A DNA stretch of 7,162 bases from Claveliimonas sp964652805 (GCA_964652805.1 CAZZBJ010000100.1:1-7162); one strand, 5' to 3'. Counted from the first letter of the stretch, positions 1-6,526 are shown. The notes: generated from the letters alone by a model not told the origin. A program made the numbers and translations.

Positions 1-1555
1 AGCTGACATACTCCTCCGCCTTCTCCGGTCCCAGGCTGTCAGTGCGCCCCACCATGTGATTGGTCCTGGTGAGGAACCTGGAGTGATCGTGGTTGGACAG
101 CTCGTTCATTGCCACCTGCTGGGAGGGCGTGAGCATATGGGACATATGGTGGAAAATGGAGCGGATAAAGCTGTCTCCATTTCCGTGCAGCTCCTCCCTG
201 TCCTCGTCACTGTGCTTCTCCATTCCGGTCAGAAACCAGGTCACCGGCTCCATGAAGGCGTCGTAGTTCATGACAGAGTCCCACTCGTCGCCGGATATCC
301 ACTCCCGAGGATCCCCGTAGTGCTCCGCCAGGATCAGGGCGTCCGGGTTGGCCTTTTTGACCTCCCGGCGGAATTTCTTCCAGAACTCATGGTTATACTC
401 TATGCTGTGGCCCAGATCCGCCGCCACGTCCAGCCTCCAGCCGTCCACATTGTAGGGCGGGGAAACCCACTTGCGGCCGATCTCCAGTATATAGTCCTCC
501 AGCTCCTTTGAGCCCTCGTAGTTCAGCTTGGGCAAAGTGTCGTGTCCCCACCAGCCGTCATAGCTTGCGTTGTAGGGCCAGTTCTCATCGCTGCCGCAGA
601 AAAACTCAAAGAAATCCCTGTAAGGACTGTCCGCGGAGACGTAGGCTCCCTTCTCGTAGCCCTCCTGGCCCTCGTAGATCCGCTCCCGGTCCATCCACTT
701 GTTAAAAGACCCGCAGTGGTTAAAAACGCCGTCGAGGATGACTTTCATTCCTCTCCTGTGAAGCTCTTCCACAAGCTCAATAAAAAGCCGGTTGCTGGCC
801 TCCAGGTTTTTCCTGTCCGTCACCCTCTTCTGATATTTCGTCGCATATACATTTTCTTTCACGCCCTCCGGGAGCGGCTCCCCGCCGTCTTCTGCGATGA
901 CGCCAAAATGGGGGTCAATATAGTCGTAGTCCTGAATGTCATATTTATGGTTGGAAGGCGAGACAAACAGGGGGTTGAAGTAAATAACTTCCACGCCCAG
1001 ATCCTGGAGATAATCCAGCTTCTCCATGACGCCCTTCAGGTCGCCCCCGTAGAAGCGCCGTACGTCCATGGCCGCCGGGTATTCGTCCCAGTCCTTTACC
1101 TGCTCCACAGGCTCCCCAATGTAGATGTACTCTCCGTCCTCCACGTCGTTGGAGGGGTCCCCATTGCAAAACCGATCCACAAAGATCTGGTACATGACTG
1201 CGCCCTTGGCCCAGTCGGGGGTGTGAAATCCCGGAGCGATCCGGAACTCGTACTCCTCGATCTTCTCCCTGGCGACACCGAACTGGTTGTAGTACCAGGT
1301 CTCCTCCCCGGAGCGCACCCTGAAACTGTAGCGCAGGTTCTCCGCACCCAGCTCAAAGGACACCGCATAGTAGTCAAAGACTCCTGAGGTGCTGCGCTTC
1401 TCCATCTTGTACTCTCTGCCGCCTGTCAGCAGGCAGACACTGTCCGCATCGTCTGCTCCGGTGCGAAACTGCAGTGTGACCTGATGCCCCGGCAGTGGTT
1501 CCGGCGGGAAAACGTAATTTCCTGTTCCGTCGCAAAATAGTGCATGTATGTTCAT
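1..1555 (-). CDS. GH13 alpha-amylase-family glycoside hydrolase (neopullulanase/cyclomaltodextrinase-like), 3' end missing
   Basis: The first 518 codons are present without a stop; the 3' end lies beyond position 1. Residues 1-110 look like the N-terminal beta-sandwich (CBM34-like) of neopullulanase-type enzymes, and the catalytic barrel begins near MYQIFVDRF (from residue 121). GH13 motifs: region I DGVFNH (275-280), region V LPKLN (341-345, close to the MPKLN of the neopullulanase group), region II GWRLDVAAD with nucleophile D376, region III LAEHYGD with acid/base E411, region IV NHDHSR with transition-state stabiliser D490. All three catalytic acids are intact. No signal peptide is visible, so it probably acts in the cytoplasm on imported maltodextrins, cyclodextrins or pullulan fragments. 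Start ATG at 1555 follows AGGCGG with a 7-nt spacer. It begins 17 nt after ftsH with no terminator between, so co-transcription is likely. Family members usually have about 580-700 residues, so roughly 60-180 are missing. Exact specificity cannot be read from sequence. Confidence 0.93.
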   Translation of the reverse strand, partial: MNIHALFCDGTGNYVFPPEPLPGHQVTLQFRTGADDADSVCLLTGGREYKMEKRSTSGVFDYYAVSFELGAENLRYSFRVRSGEETWYYNQFGVAREKIEEYEFRIAPGFHTPDWAKGAVMYQIFVDRFCNGDPSNDVEDGEYIYIGEPVEQVKDWDEYPAAMDVRRFYGGDLKGVMEKLDYLQDLGVEVIYFNPLFVSPSNHKYDIQDYDYIDPHFGVIAEDGGEPLPEGVKENVYATKYQKRVTDRKNLEASNRLFIELVEELHRRGMKVILDGVFNHCGSFNKWMDRERIYEGQEGYEKGAYVSADSPYRDFFEFFCGSDENWPYNASYDGWWGHDTLPKLNYEGSKELEDYILEIGRKWVSPPYNVDGWRLDVAADLGHSIEYNHEFWKKFRREVKKANPDALILAEHYGDPREWISGDEWDSVMNYDAFMEPVTWFLTGMEKHSDEDREELHGNGDSFIRSIFHHMSHMLTPSQQVAMNELSNHDHSRFLTRTNHMVGRTDSLGPEKAEEYVS

Positions 1556-1572
1556 TCTATCGCCGCCTGACT

Positions 1573-3423
1573 TTATATTTCTGAAACTTCCATCCCGTCA
1601 AATAAGGACTCGAATTCTTCTCTTGTTATCTTTTCCTTTTCAAGCAGAAGCTGCGCACACTTCTCCAGCACGCCCTGGTACTTCCGGATGATATATTCCG
1701 CACGCCGGTAGCACGCGTCGATGATATCCTTGACCTCCTGGTCTATGGCGCTCGCCACCTGCTCGCCGTAGCCTCTGGAGGCGTGGGCCAGATCCCGGCC
1801 GATAAACACCTCGTCGCTGTCATTGTCGTAGTTGACAAGGCCCAGCTTCTCTGACATGCCGAACTTCATGACCATGGATTTTGCGAGGCTGGTGGCCTGC
1901 TTGATATCCTGGGACGCTCCGGTGGTGATATCGTCGAAGATCTCCTCCTCCGCCACCCGGCCTCCCAGAGCCACGGTGATATCCTGGAGCATCTTGCCCT
2001 TTGTGTTGAACATTTCATCTTTTTCCGGCAGAGGCATGGTGTAGCCAGCTGCCCCCGTCCCTGTGGGAATGATGGACACGCTGTACACAGGCCCCACATC
2101 CGGCAGGACATGGAAGAGGATAGCGTGGCCCGCCTCGTGGTAGGCTGTGATCTTCTTCTCCTTGTCTGAGATGACGCGGCTCTTCTTCTCCGCTCCGATG
2201 CCCACCTTCACAAAGGCCTTCCTGATATCCGACTGCTGCAGGTAGACTCTGTTCTCCTTGGCCGCCAGAATGGCCGCCTCGTTGAGCAGGTTCTCCAGGT
2301 CAGCTCCCGTAAATCCGGCTGTGGTCTGGGCGATCTGCTTCAGATCCACATCGTCCCCCAGTGGCTTGCCCTTGGCATGCACCTTCAGGATCTCCTCTCT
2401 TCCCTGCACGTCCGGCCGGCCCACGACCACCTTCCTGTCAAAGCGGCCTGGGCGCAGGATTGCCGGGTCAAGGATATCCACGCGGTTGGTTGCCGCCATA
2501 ACAATGATGCCCTCGTTGACGCCAAAGCCGTCCATCTCCACAAGGAGCTGGTTCAGCGTCTGCTCCCTCTCGTCGTGGCCGCCGCCCATGCCGGTTCCCC
2601 TCCTGCGCGCGACCGCATCGATCTCGTCGATGAAAATGATGCAAGGCGCATTTTTCTTGGCATCCTCAAAGAGGTCGCGAACGCGGGAGGCACCCACACC
2701 CACGAACATTTCCACAAAGTCGGAGCCGGAGATGCTGAAGAAAGGAACACCCGCCTCCCCCGCCACAGCCTTTGCCAGCAGGGTCTTTCCTGTTCCCGGA
2801 GGACCAACCAGGAGCACGCCCTTGGGTATCCTGGCTCCCACCTGGATATATTTCTTCGGTGCCTTCAGGAAATCCACGATCTCCTCCAGCTCCTCCTTCT
2901 CCTCCTGCAGGCCTGCCACCTGGGTGAAGGTGATCTTCTTATCCTGCTCCGTGCTCATCCTGGCCCGGCTCTTGCCAAAGCTCATGGCCTTCGCATTGGC
3001 TCCGCCGTTCTGCCTGTTCATCACGTAGAAAAACAGGAAAAACGCCGCCAGCATGAGAAGCACAGGGAAGATATTTGTCATAAACCAATTCTCCTGGGGC
3101 ACATCCCTGAGGGTGTAGTCCACGCCGTTCTCGGCCAGATAATCCTGCACCTCATTGACGTCGGACACATAGACCTGCTTTGTCTCGTCTCCCTCCTGGG
3201 CATCGGCCACTGTGATCTCCAGCCGTCCGGTAGGTACATCACTGTTCTGAACAATGGTCACTTCCGAAACCTCATCGTTTTCCACCAGGCTCTCAAATTC
3301 CTGGTATGTGATCTGCTTATCCAGCTGATCGATCTGATTAGTGAACCAGAGCGTCGCAAACAGCAATATCACGCACACAAGCAGTGTGGCGCCGCTCAGT
3401 CCCCTGCCTCTTTTATCGTTCAA
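1573..3423 (-). CDS. ftsH: ATP-dependent zinc metalloprotease FtsH
   Basis: Membrane-anchored AAA+ protease that degrades misassembled membrane proteins and short-lived regulators; it works as a hexamer facing the cytoplasm. The 616 residues match the usual length. Order of parts: TM1 about 11-28, extracytoplasmic domain about 30-112, TM2 about 117-135, AAA module with Walker A GPPGTGKT (207-214), pore loop MFVGVG, Walker B IIFIDEID (D266/E267), the second region of homology (AATNRVDILDPAILRPGRFDR type), then the peptidase domain with zinc site HEAGH (H429, E430, H433) and probable third ligand D506. All key residues are present. The start is TTG, not ATG: codon 3423-3421 lies 10 nt after a strong AAAGGAG site, and this start gives a normal FtsH N-terminus. 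The gene starts 17 nt after the hpt stop, the classic hpt-ftsH arrangement. Confidence 0.98.
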   Translation of the reverse strand: MNDKRGRGLSGATLLVCVILLFATLWFTNQIDQLDKQITYQEFESLVENDEVSEVTIVQNSDVPTGRLEITVADAQEGDETKQVYVSDVNEVQDYLAENGVDYTLRDVPQENWFMTNIFPVLLMLAAFFLFFYVMNRQNGGANAKAMSFGKSRARMSTEQDKKITFTQVAGLQEEKEELEEIVDFLKAPKKYIQVGARIPKGVLLVGPPGTGKTLLAKAVAGEAGVPFFSISGSDFVEMFVGVGASRVRDLFEDAKKNAPCIIFIDEIDAVARRRGTGMGGGHDEREQTLNQLLVEMDGFGVNEGIIVMAATNRVDILDPAILRPGRFDRKVVVGRPDVQGREEILKVHAKGKPLGDDVDLKQIAQTTAGFTGADLENLLNEAAILAAKENRVYLQQSDIRKAFVKVGIGAEKKSRVISDKEKKITAYHEAGHAILFHVLPDVGPVYSVSIIPTGTGAAGYTMPLPEKDEMFNTKGKMLQDITVALGGRVAEEEIFDDITTGASQDIKQATSLAKSMVMKFGMSEKLGLVNYDNDSDEVFIGRDLAHASRGYGEQVASAIDQEVKDIIDACYRRAEYIIRKYQGVLEKCAQLLLEKEKITREEFESLFDGMEVSEI

Positions 3424-3433
3424 ATCTCTGCTG

Positions 3434-3440
3434 CTCCTTT
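3434..3440 (-). promoter_or_regulatory. Ribosome binding site deciding the TTG start of ftsH
   Basis: AAAGGAG sits directly after the hpt stop codon and 10 nt before TTG 3423. No ATG or GTG is better placed, so this site supports TTG initiation. Confidence 0.8.
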
Positions 3441-3968
3441 CTACTCCGCACCTTCCACGACTCCGATGTAGGGAAGGTTTCTGTATTTCTGTGCATAGTC
3501 AAGGCCGTATCCCACAACAAATTCATCCGGGATGTTAAAGCCCACATAGTCCACTGTCACCGGCTTCACTCTCCGCTCCGGCTTGTCAAGGAGCGTACAG
3601 AGCTTCAGGCTTCTGGGTCTTCTCTTCTCCAGGATCTGGATCAGGTAGGACAGCGTCCGCCCGGAGTCGATGATATCCTCCACGATGAGCACATCCTTTC
3701 CCTCCAGTGGCTCATCCAGATCCTTGGCGATCTTCACCACGCCGCTGGACGATGTCCCGTCGCCGTAGCTGCTGACACTCATAAAATCCATGGAAACCGG
3801 GACCGTGATCCTCTTGGCCAGCTCGCACATAAAGAACACGCCGCCCTTGAGGACGCAGATCAAATGCACATGCTTTCCCGCATAGTCGCCGCTGATCTGT
3901 TCCCCCAGCTCGCACACTCTCTTCTCAACCTTTTCTTCTGACACAAGCTCTCTGATCGTCTCTGCCAT
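3441..3968 (-). CDS. hpt: Hypoxanthine(-guanine) phosphoribosyltransferase
   Basis: Purine salvage enzyme of the cytoplasm that joins hypoxanthine or guanine to PRPP, giving IMP or GMP and pyrophosphate. Its 175 residues are typical of bacterial Hpt. The PRPP-binding loop VLIVEDIIDSGRTL spans residues 93-106, with D101 matching the catalytic aspartate of human HGPRT (D137). K129, F150, V151 and D157 match the human purine-binding residues K165, F186, V187 and D193. The flexible-loop SSYGDGTSSSG is seen at about 66-76. The ATG at 3968 is 7 nt after GGGAGGA (3982-3976). The gene starts inside the last 44 nt of tilS, so translation is probably coupled. In some Firmicutes these two proteins are fused, which fits the close pairing. 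Whether it prefers hypoxanthine or guanine cannot be decided here. Confidence 0.97.
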   Translation of the reverse strand: MAETIRELVSEEKVEKRVCELGEQISGDYAGKHVHLICVLKGGVFFMCELAKRITVPVSMDFMSVSSYGDGTSSSGVVKIAKDLDEPLEGKDVLIVEDIIDSGRTLSYLIQILEKRRPRSLKLCTLLDKPERRVKPVTVDYVGFNIPDEFVVGYGLDYAQKYRNLPYIGVVEGAE

Positions 3969-5373
3969 CGTATTTTCCTCCCTTATCTGTCGTGGCTTCC
4001 TCTATCCTTATTTCAAGTATCTTCCTCGTCTGTCCGGTCACCTCATACCCCTGCCCCCGCCGGTATCCGATCACCCACAGGATGCGGCTGCCGTCCGCTG
4101 CCAGAAGGATACGGTCCCTCTCCTGTGATGGTATCTTCTCATTGATAAAATACCGGTTCAGCTTCTGCCTGGCCCCGTGCCTGTCTATCACAAGGTAATC
4201 GCCGGGGCGACGGGTTCTGATTATAACACTATTTTTTATTATATCATAATCAAACCATTTCGTGTAGGGTGTTTTGGGAATTGCCTCCTCTATCGGGCTT
4301 CCTAGGTCCGCCGGGTCCAGGATGCGCATCTTTATCCTCCCGTTCTCCCCTTCTTTCCGTTCCTTCCCGGGATCCTGCCAGTCCACGCTGACCACCCGTA
4401 CCCCCTCGTAGCACCGGAACGCCTTCATTCCGTAGGGGAGGCTGAGCCTTCTGCCTACCTGCCTGTCAAACAGCTCCTCCAGGTCCTTGAAGTGGACGGT
4501 CTCCAGGTCCTTCTCTCTGCCGCAGACCTGCCCCAGCGCCCGCTTTAAAAGGTAGGGGCGCAGCGCCCTGTCTGTCCCGGCAAATCCCGGGCCGTCTATG
4601 ATCATCTCTTTCCCCCGGCCATCCGGTCCTGTCCGAAGGGTAGTCAGGCGGGCGGCCGCCTTGCCGGTCTGCCTCTCCACGTAGTCCCAGAGCCCGGCCA
4701 GCTGCTCCGCTGTCCCGCACACATGGTCCACAAACCGGGGATTGACCTGCTCCTCCATATAGGGAATGATATGATTGCGGATACGGTTCCGTGTATAAGT
4801 ATCCTCATAATTCGTGGCATCCGTACAATAAGAAATATTTTTTTCAGCCAGGAACGCCTCGATCTCCTTCCTGGACACAGGAAGGAGGGGCCGAATGTAT
4901 TTCCCGGAGCGGGGACGGATCCCGCCCATCCCCCGCAGACCGGCGCCCCGGGCCAGGTTAAGGAGCACAGTCTCCGCATTGTCGTTTTTGTGATGGGCCA
5001 GGGCGATCCTGTCCGCGTGCCGCCTCCTGGCAGCCTCCTCAAAAGCCCGGCGGCGGGCAGTGCGCCCCGCCTCCTCCTGGGTCAGCCCCTCCTCCCGGGC
5101 CATCCGACACACATCCACATGCACAGTCTCCAGGGGAACCCCCCATCTTTGACACAGCTTCTTTACATAATCTTCGTCCGCCGCGGCGGCCTCCCCGCGG
5201 ATGCCGTGGTTCACATGGACAGCCTGTATCTCCAGGTCATACTCCTTTTTCAGCTCCAGAAGCGCACAAAGCAGGCATACGGAGTCTGCTCCTCCCGATA
5301 TGCCTGCTATGACTATATCTCCCTTATCCAGCATCTCATGCGCCCGCGCATAGTCCCTTATCTTTTCATACAT
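3925..5373 (-). CDS. tilS: tRNA(Ile)-lysidine synthetase
   Basis: ATP-dependent enzyme that attaches lysine to C34 of the CAU-anticodon tRNA-Ile, so that it reads AUA and is charged with isoleucine; normally essential. It has 482 residues, within the family's range. The N-terminal PP-loop SGGADS is at residues 26-31, followed by the HVNHGIRG segment (about 53-60) and LAHHKNDNAETVLLNLARGAGLRG-type motif. The C-terminal substrate-recognition domain contains TRRPGDY, KLNRYFINEKIP and WVIGYRRGQGYEVT. ATG 5373 lies 4 nt after the stop of a 40-codon ORF; GGGGG at the end of that ORF can serve as ribosome binding site. The 3' end overlaps hpt by 44 nt, so its last 14 residues are encoded by DNA that also holds the start of hpt. 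That tail has no recognisable TilS homology and may be dispensable. Confidence 0.97.
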   Translation of the reverse strand: MYEKIRDYARAHEMLDKGDIVIAGISGGADSVCLLCALLELKKEYDLEIQAVHVNHGIRGEAAAADEDYVKKLCQRWGVPLETVHVDVCRMAREEGLTQEEAGRTARRRAFEEAARRRHADRIALAHHKNDNAETVLLNLARGAGLRGMGGIRPRSGKYIRPLLPVSRKEIEAFLAEKNISYCTDATNYEDTYTRNRIRNHIIPYMEEQVNPRFVDHVCGTAEQLAGLWDYVERQTGKAAARLTTLRTGPDGRGKEMIIDGPGFAGTDRALRPYLLKRALGQVCGREKDLETVHFKDLEELFDRQVGRRLSLPYGMKAFRCYEGVRVVSVDWQDPGKERKEGENGRIKMRILDPADLGSPIEEAIPKTPYTKWFDYDIIKNSVIIRTRRPGDYLVIDRHGARQKLNRYFINEKIPSQERDRILLAADGSRILWVIGYRRGQGYEVTGQTRKILEIRIEEATTDKGGKYDGRDDQRACVRRKG

Positions 5374-5377
5374 GTCC

Positions 5378-5500
5378 TTATCCCCCTGCCCCAGGGCAGG
5401 CCTCTTCGCTGTCTGTCAAGTATATACTATAAATAATCTGAAGAAAAAATGCAAGCTCTCTCAGCCTTTCCCGGCCCTCCTCGTATTCCTCCCGGTCCAT
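5378..5500 (-). CDS. Small 40-aa ORF of unknown function directly before tilS
   Basis: I do not recognise this protein. ATG 5500 is 6 nt after a very good site GGAGGTG (5513-5507), and the TAA stop lies 4 nt before the tilS ATG. The protein starts with a charged, Glu/Arg-rich helix-prone stretch (about residues 1-16), has a hydrophobic aromatic block AFFLQIIYSIYL (17-28), and ends in an acidic then glycine-rich tail. The first half uses GC-ending codons like its neighbours, while the middle is AT-rich. Relatives often have spoIIE in this place, but I see no SpoIIE motif. It may be a real micropeptide, or a leader ORF that delivers ribosomes to tilS by coupling. A candidate internal promoter overlaps it, which leaves a non-coding reading possible. 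Confidence 0.5.
   Translation of the reverse strand: MDREEYEEGRERLRELAFFLQIIYSIYLTDSEEACPGAGG
5426..5454 (-). promoter_or_regulatory. Weak candidate internal promoter before tilS
   Basis: On the minus strand TTGCAT (5454-5449), a 17-nt spacer and TATAGT (5431-5426; 5 of 6 matches) could drive tilS from inside the small ORF. The -35 box is poor (3 of 6). It is listed because a hairpin terminator lies upstream and no other tilS promoter is visible. Confidence 0.28.
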
Positions 5501-5506
5501 ATCTTC

Positions 5507-5513
5507 CACCTCC
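5507..5513 (-). promoter_or_regulatory. Strong ribosome binding site of the small ORF
   Basis: GGAGGTG within a longer GGGGAGGTGG run, 6 nt before ATG 5500. It is among the best such sites in the window and is the main reason to take the 40-codon ORF seriously. Confidence 0.6.
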
Positions 5514-5539
5514 CCACCGGCAGGGCGTCCCGGGAAACA

Positions 5540-5570
5540 AAAAGCTTTGGGACTCTCTCCCAAAGCTTTT
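5540..5570 (-). terminator. Hairpin terminator after divIC
   Basis: A perfect 13-bp stem (5540-5552 with 5558-5570) encloses a 5-nt loop. On the minus strand it is followed by TTTTTGTTT, as expected for intrinsic termination about 25 nt after the divIC stop. The stem also has T4 on the plus strand (TTTTCTTTT), but no plus-strand gene ends here. Confidence 0.82.
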
Positions 5571-5594
5571 CTTTTGCATACTTACTGTTTGTTC

Positions 5595-5918
5595 TTATTC
5601 GGATTTAAAAATAATCTCGTTCTCATAGACCAGTCCCAGCTTATCCCTCGCCGTCTGCTCCACGTACTCATCTGTTCCAACGTACTCTTCCAGATCCTCG
5701 ATCTCCTCCGCACGGTCCTTCTCTGCCTGGATATCCTTCTCCAATTCCTGTTCCTGCTCTATGTAGGCGCTGTTCTTGGCCCGCAGCTCAATACTGTTCA
5801 CCGAGACAATGACCGCCAGAAGCAGGATCACCGCACTGATGCCCAACATGCTCCTCCTGTGCTGCTGCACCTGCTTTTTCCGGCGGCTTGCACTGTTCTT
5901 CTGTTTGATACTTCCCAT
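5595..5918 (-). CDS. divIC: Septum formation initiator, DivIC/FtsB family
   Basis: A bitopic membrane protein of the division complex that pairs with FtsL and DivIB/FtsQ to activate septal peptidoglycan synthesis. It is 107 residues long, as is normal. The N-terminus is cytoplasmic and basic (KQKNSASRRKKQVQQHRR, residues 5-22), with one TM segment at about 24-42, a coiled coil rich in E, K and Q at about 45-80, and the conserved C-terminal DEYVEQTARDKLGLVYENE region (83-101) ending in IIF. ATG 5918 follows GGTGAG with 8 nt spacing. It has its own candidate promoter upstream and a terminator downstream, so it may be a single-gene unit. Location in the rqcP-to-tilS interval is the classic divIC position. 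FtsL is the alternative, but the C-terminal motif and context favour DivIC. Confidence 0.9.
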   Translation of the reverse strand: MGSIKQKNSASRRKKQVQQHRRSMLGISAVILLLAVIVSVNSIELRAKNSAYIEQEQELEKDIQAEKDRAEEIEDLEEYVGTDEYVEQTARDKLGLVYENEIIFKSE

Positions 5919-5939
5919 ATTAATTACTCACCCATCTTG

Positions 5940-5955
5940 CCAGCTGTTTCGCTGG
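5940..5955 (-). other. Small hairpin in the divIC leader
   Basis: CCAGC and GCTGG form a 5-bp stem with a 6-nt loop, 13 nt upstream of the likely ribosome binding region. It may modulate translation, or mean nothing. Confidence 0.3.
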
Positions 5956-5967
5956 TTATTATTTTTA

Positions 5968-5996
5968 ATCTTATCTTTTTTTCCTCGTTTATTCAA
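5968..5996 (-). promoter_or_regulatory. Candidate sigma-A promoter for divIC
   Basis: On the minus strand TTGAAT (5996-5991), an exact 17-nt spacer and TAAGAT (5973-5968). Each box matches 4 of 6 consensus bases, and the spacer and downstream region are A/T-rich. The start would be near 5961, giving a leader of about 40 nt. Confidence 0.5.
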
Positions 5997-6149
5997 CCAT
6001 TTTCATCGAATTTCCCATTCTTTTGGCATACAATTTTTTTTGCGGTTTTCCCGGAATTTTCGACATGCGGAAGAAAAAAAAGCTTCCCGGCACAACACCT
6101 AGTATAAAATGCCATCTGATGCTACCGCTTGTAGTATGGTAAATTTGCA

Positions 6150-6214
6150 CAAACATGCAGCACACCGTCTCCGGGCTGGTCTTCCGGTTATTCACAACCT
6201 TTTTTGATGATCAT
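6150..6214 (-). pseudogene. Possible remnant of the yabP 5' end
   Basis: Directly after rqcP, where yabP sits in sporulating relatives, the minus strand can be read as MIIKKVVNNRKTSPET and then GVLHV, if one base is skipped in the A6 run (6205-6200) and the frame shifts once more near 6166. This resembles the YabP/YqfC family start, which from memory reads roughly h-x-hydrophobic-x-NR-x(4)-TGV-x-V. The match is short and needs two frame changes, so it could be chance. The position is the stronger argument. Confidence 0.25.
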
Positions 6215-6235
6215 ATGAAAGGCCGTCTTGGATTA

Positions 6236-6475
6236 TTACAGATATTTGAACAGATCTTTGGCTTCCTCTTTTTTGGACGTGTCCTTTATGTCGAGAACCT
6301 CCACTTTTACGGCCTTTGTGCCGAACCGGATCTCGATGATATCCTTCGGCTTCACCTTCGTGGACGCCTTGGCCACAGTCCCGTTTACCAGCACCCTGCC
6401 TGCGTCGCAGGCCTCGTTGGCCACAGTGCGCCTCCTGATCAGCCTGGAAACCTTCAGAAATTTATCAAGTCTCAT
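6236..6475 (-). CDS. rqcP: S4-domain RNA-binding protein RqcP (YabO/Hsp15 family)
   Basis: A small cytoplasmic protein that, in Bacillus subtilis, binds stalled 50S subunit-peptidyl-tRNA complexes and works with RqcH to add alanine tails to the nascent chain. The 79 residues are almost entirely one S4 domain: MRLDKFLKVSRLIRRRTVA at the start, the conserved GRVLVNG turn (26-32), KVKPKDIIEI (40-49), and a lysine-rich C-terminal tail. Length and sequence fit RqcP rather than the longer Hsp15 of proteobacteria. ATG 6475 follows an AAGGAAGGTGA-like purine stretch. It lies after hup and its hairpin, with no obvious promoter of its own, so it probably depends on readthrough from the hup promoter. 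The hup-rqcP pair is conserved across Firmicutes. Confidence 0.94.
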   Translation of the reverse strand: MRLDKFLKVSRLIRRRTVANEACDAGRVLVNGTVAKASTKVKPKDIIEIRFGTKAVKVEVLDIKDTSKKEEAKDLFKYL

Positions 6476-6499
6476 CCTTCACCTTCCTTTCCCGGTCTC

Positions 6500-6526
6500 C
6501 GGGGAGCCGCCGCCCTGCGCTCCCCG
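6500..6526 (-). other. GC-rich hairpin in front of rqcP
   Basis: A perfect 8-bp stem (6500-6507 with 6519-6526; CGGGGAGC/GCTCCCCG) with an 11-nt loop lies about 10 nt upstream of the rqcP ribosome-binding region. It has no T-run, so it is not a terminator. It could protect the 5' end of a processed rqcP transcript or influence translation. Confidence 0.5.

Larger units (their letters stand above)
5919..6235. other. 317-bp gap between rqcP and divIC, mostly non-coding
   Basis: This stretch is more AT-rich than the flanking genes, with A/T runs at 6032-6041 and 6073-6081. I see no convincing intact gene on either strand. It holds the divIC promoter and leader at its low-coordinate end and a possible yabP remnant next to rqcP. 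Minus-strand reading from GTG 6195 gives a 68-codon frame with no recognised family and a poor ribosome site. No clear terminator for rqcP is visible here. Confidence 0.6.

Noticed and set aside
542..1387. Long open frame of 281 codons on the plus strand
   Set aside because: It lies fully antisense to the GH13 gene, whose catalytic motifs are clear on the minus strand. The protein has no recognisable motif, as expected for a mirror frame in GC-rich coding DNA.
2377..3471. Open frame of 364 codons on the plus strand
   Set aside because: Antisense to ftsH; His-, Leu- and Ala-rich sequence without family features.
5414..5419. Perfect TTGACA on the minus strand just before tilS
   Set aside because: No -10-like hexamer lies 16-18 nt downstream; the sequence there is GC-rich (CCCTGG).
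4723..5436. Open frame of 237 codons on the plus strand
   Set aside because: Antisense to tilS, no domain or ribosome site that would support it.
6071..6090. GGAAG/CTTCC repeat around an A8 run as a terminator of rqcP
   Set aside because: Only 5 bp, with the homopolymer in the loop and not after the stem.
6101..6108. TATAAA (plus) and TATACT (minus) boxes in the rqcP-divIC gap
   Set aside because: Neither has a -35 match at a workable distance, and nothing coding follows on the plus strand.
5989..6195. 68-codon minus-strand frame in the rqcP-divIC gap as an intact gene
   Set aside because: Weak ribosome site, GTG start, homopolymer-driven FFFF block and no family resemblance as a whole. 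Kept only as a possible deletion scar.
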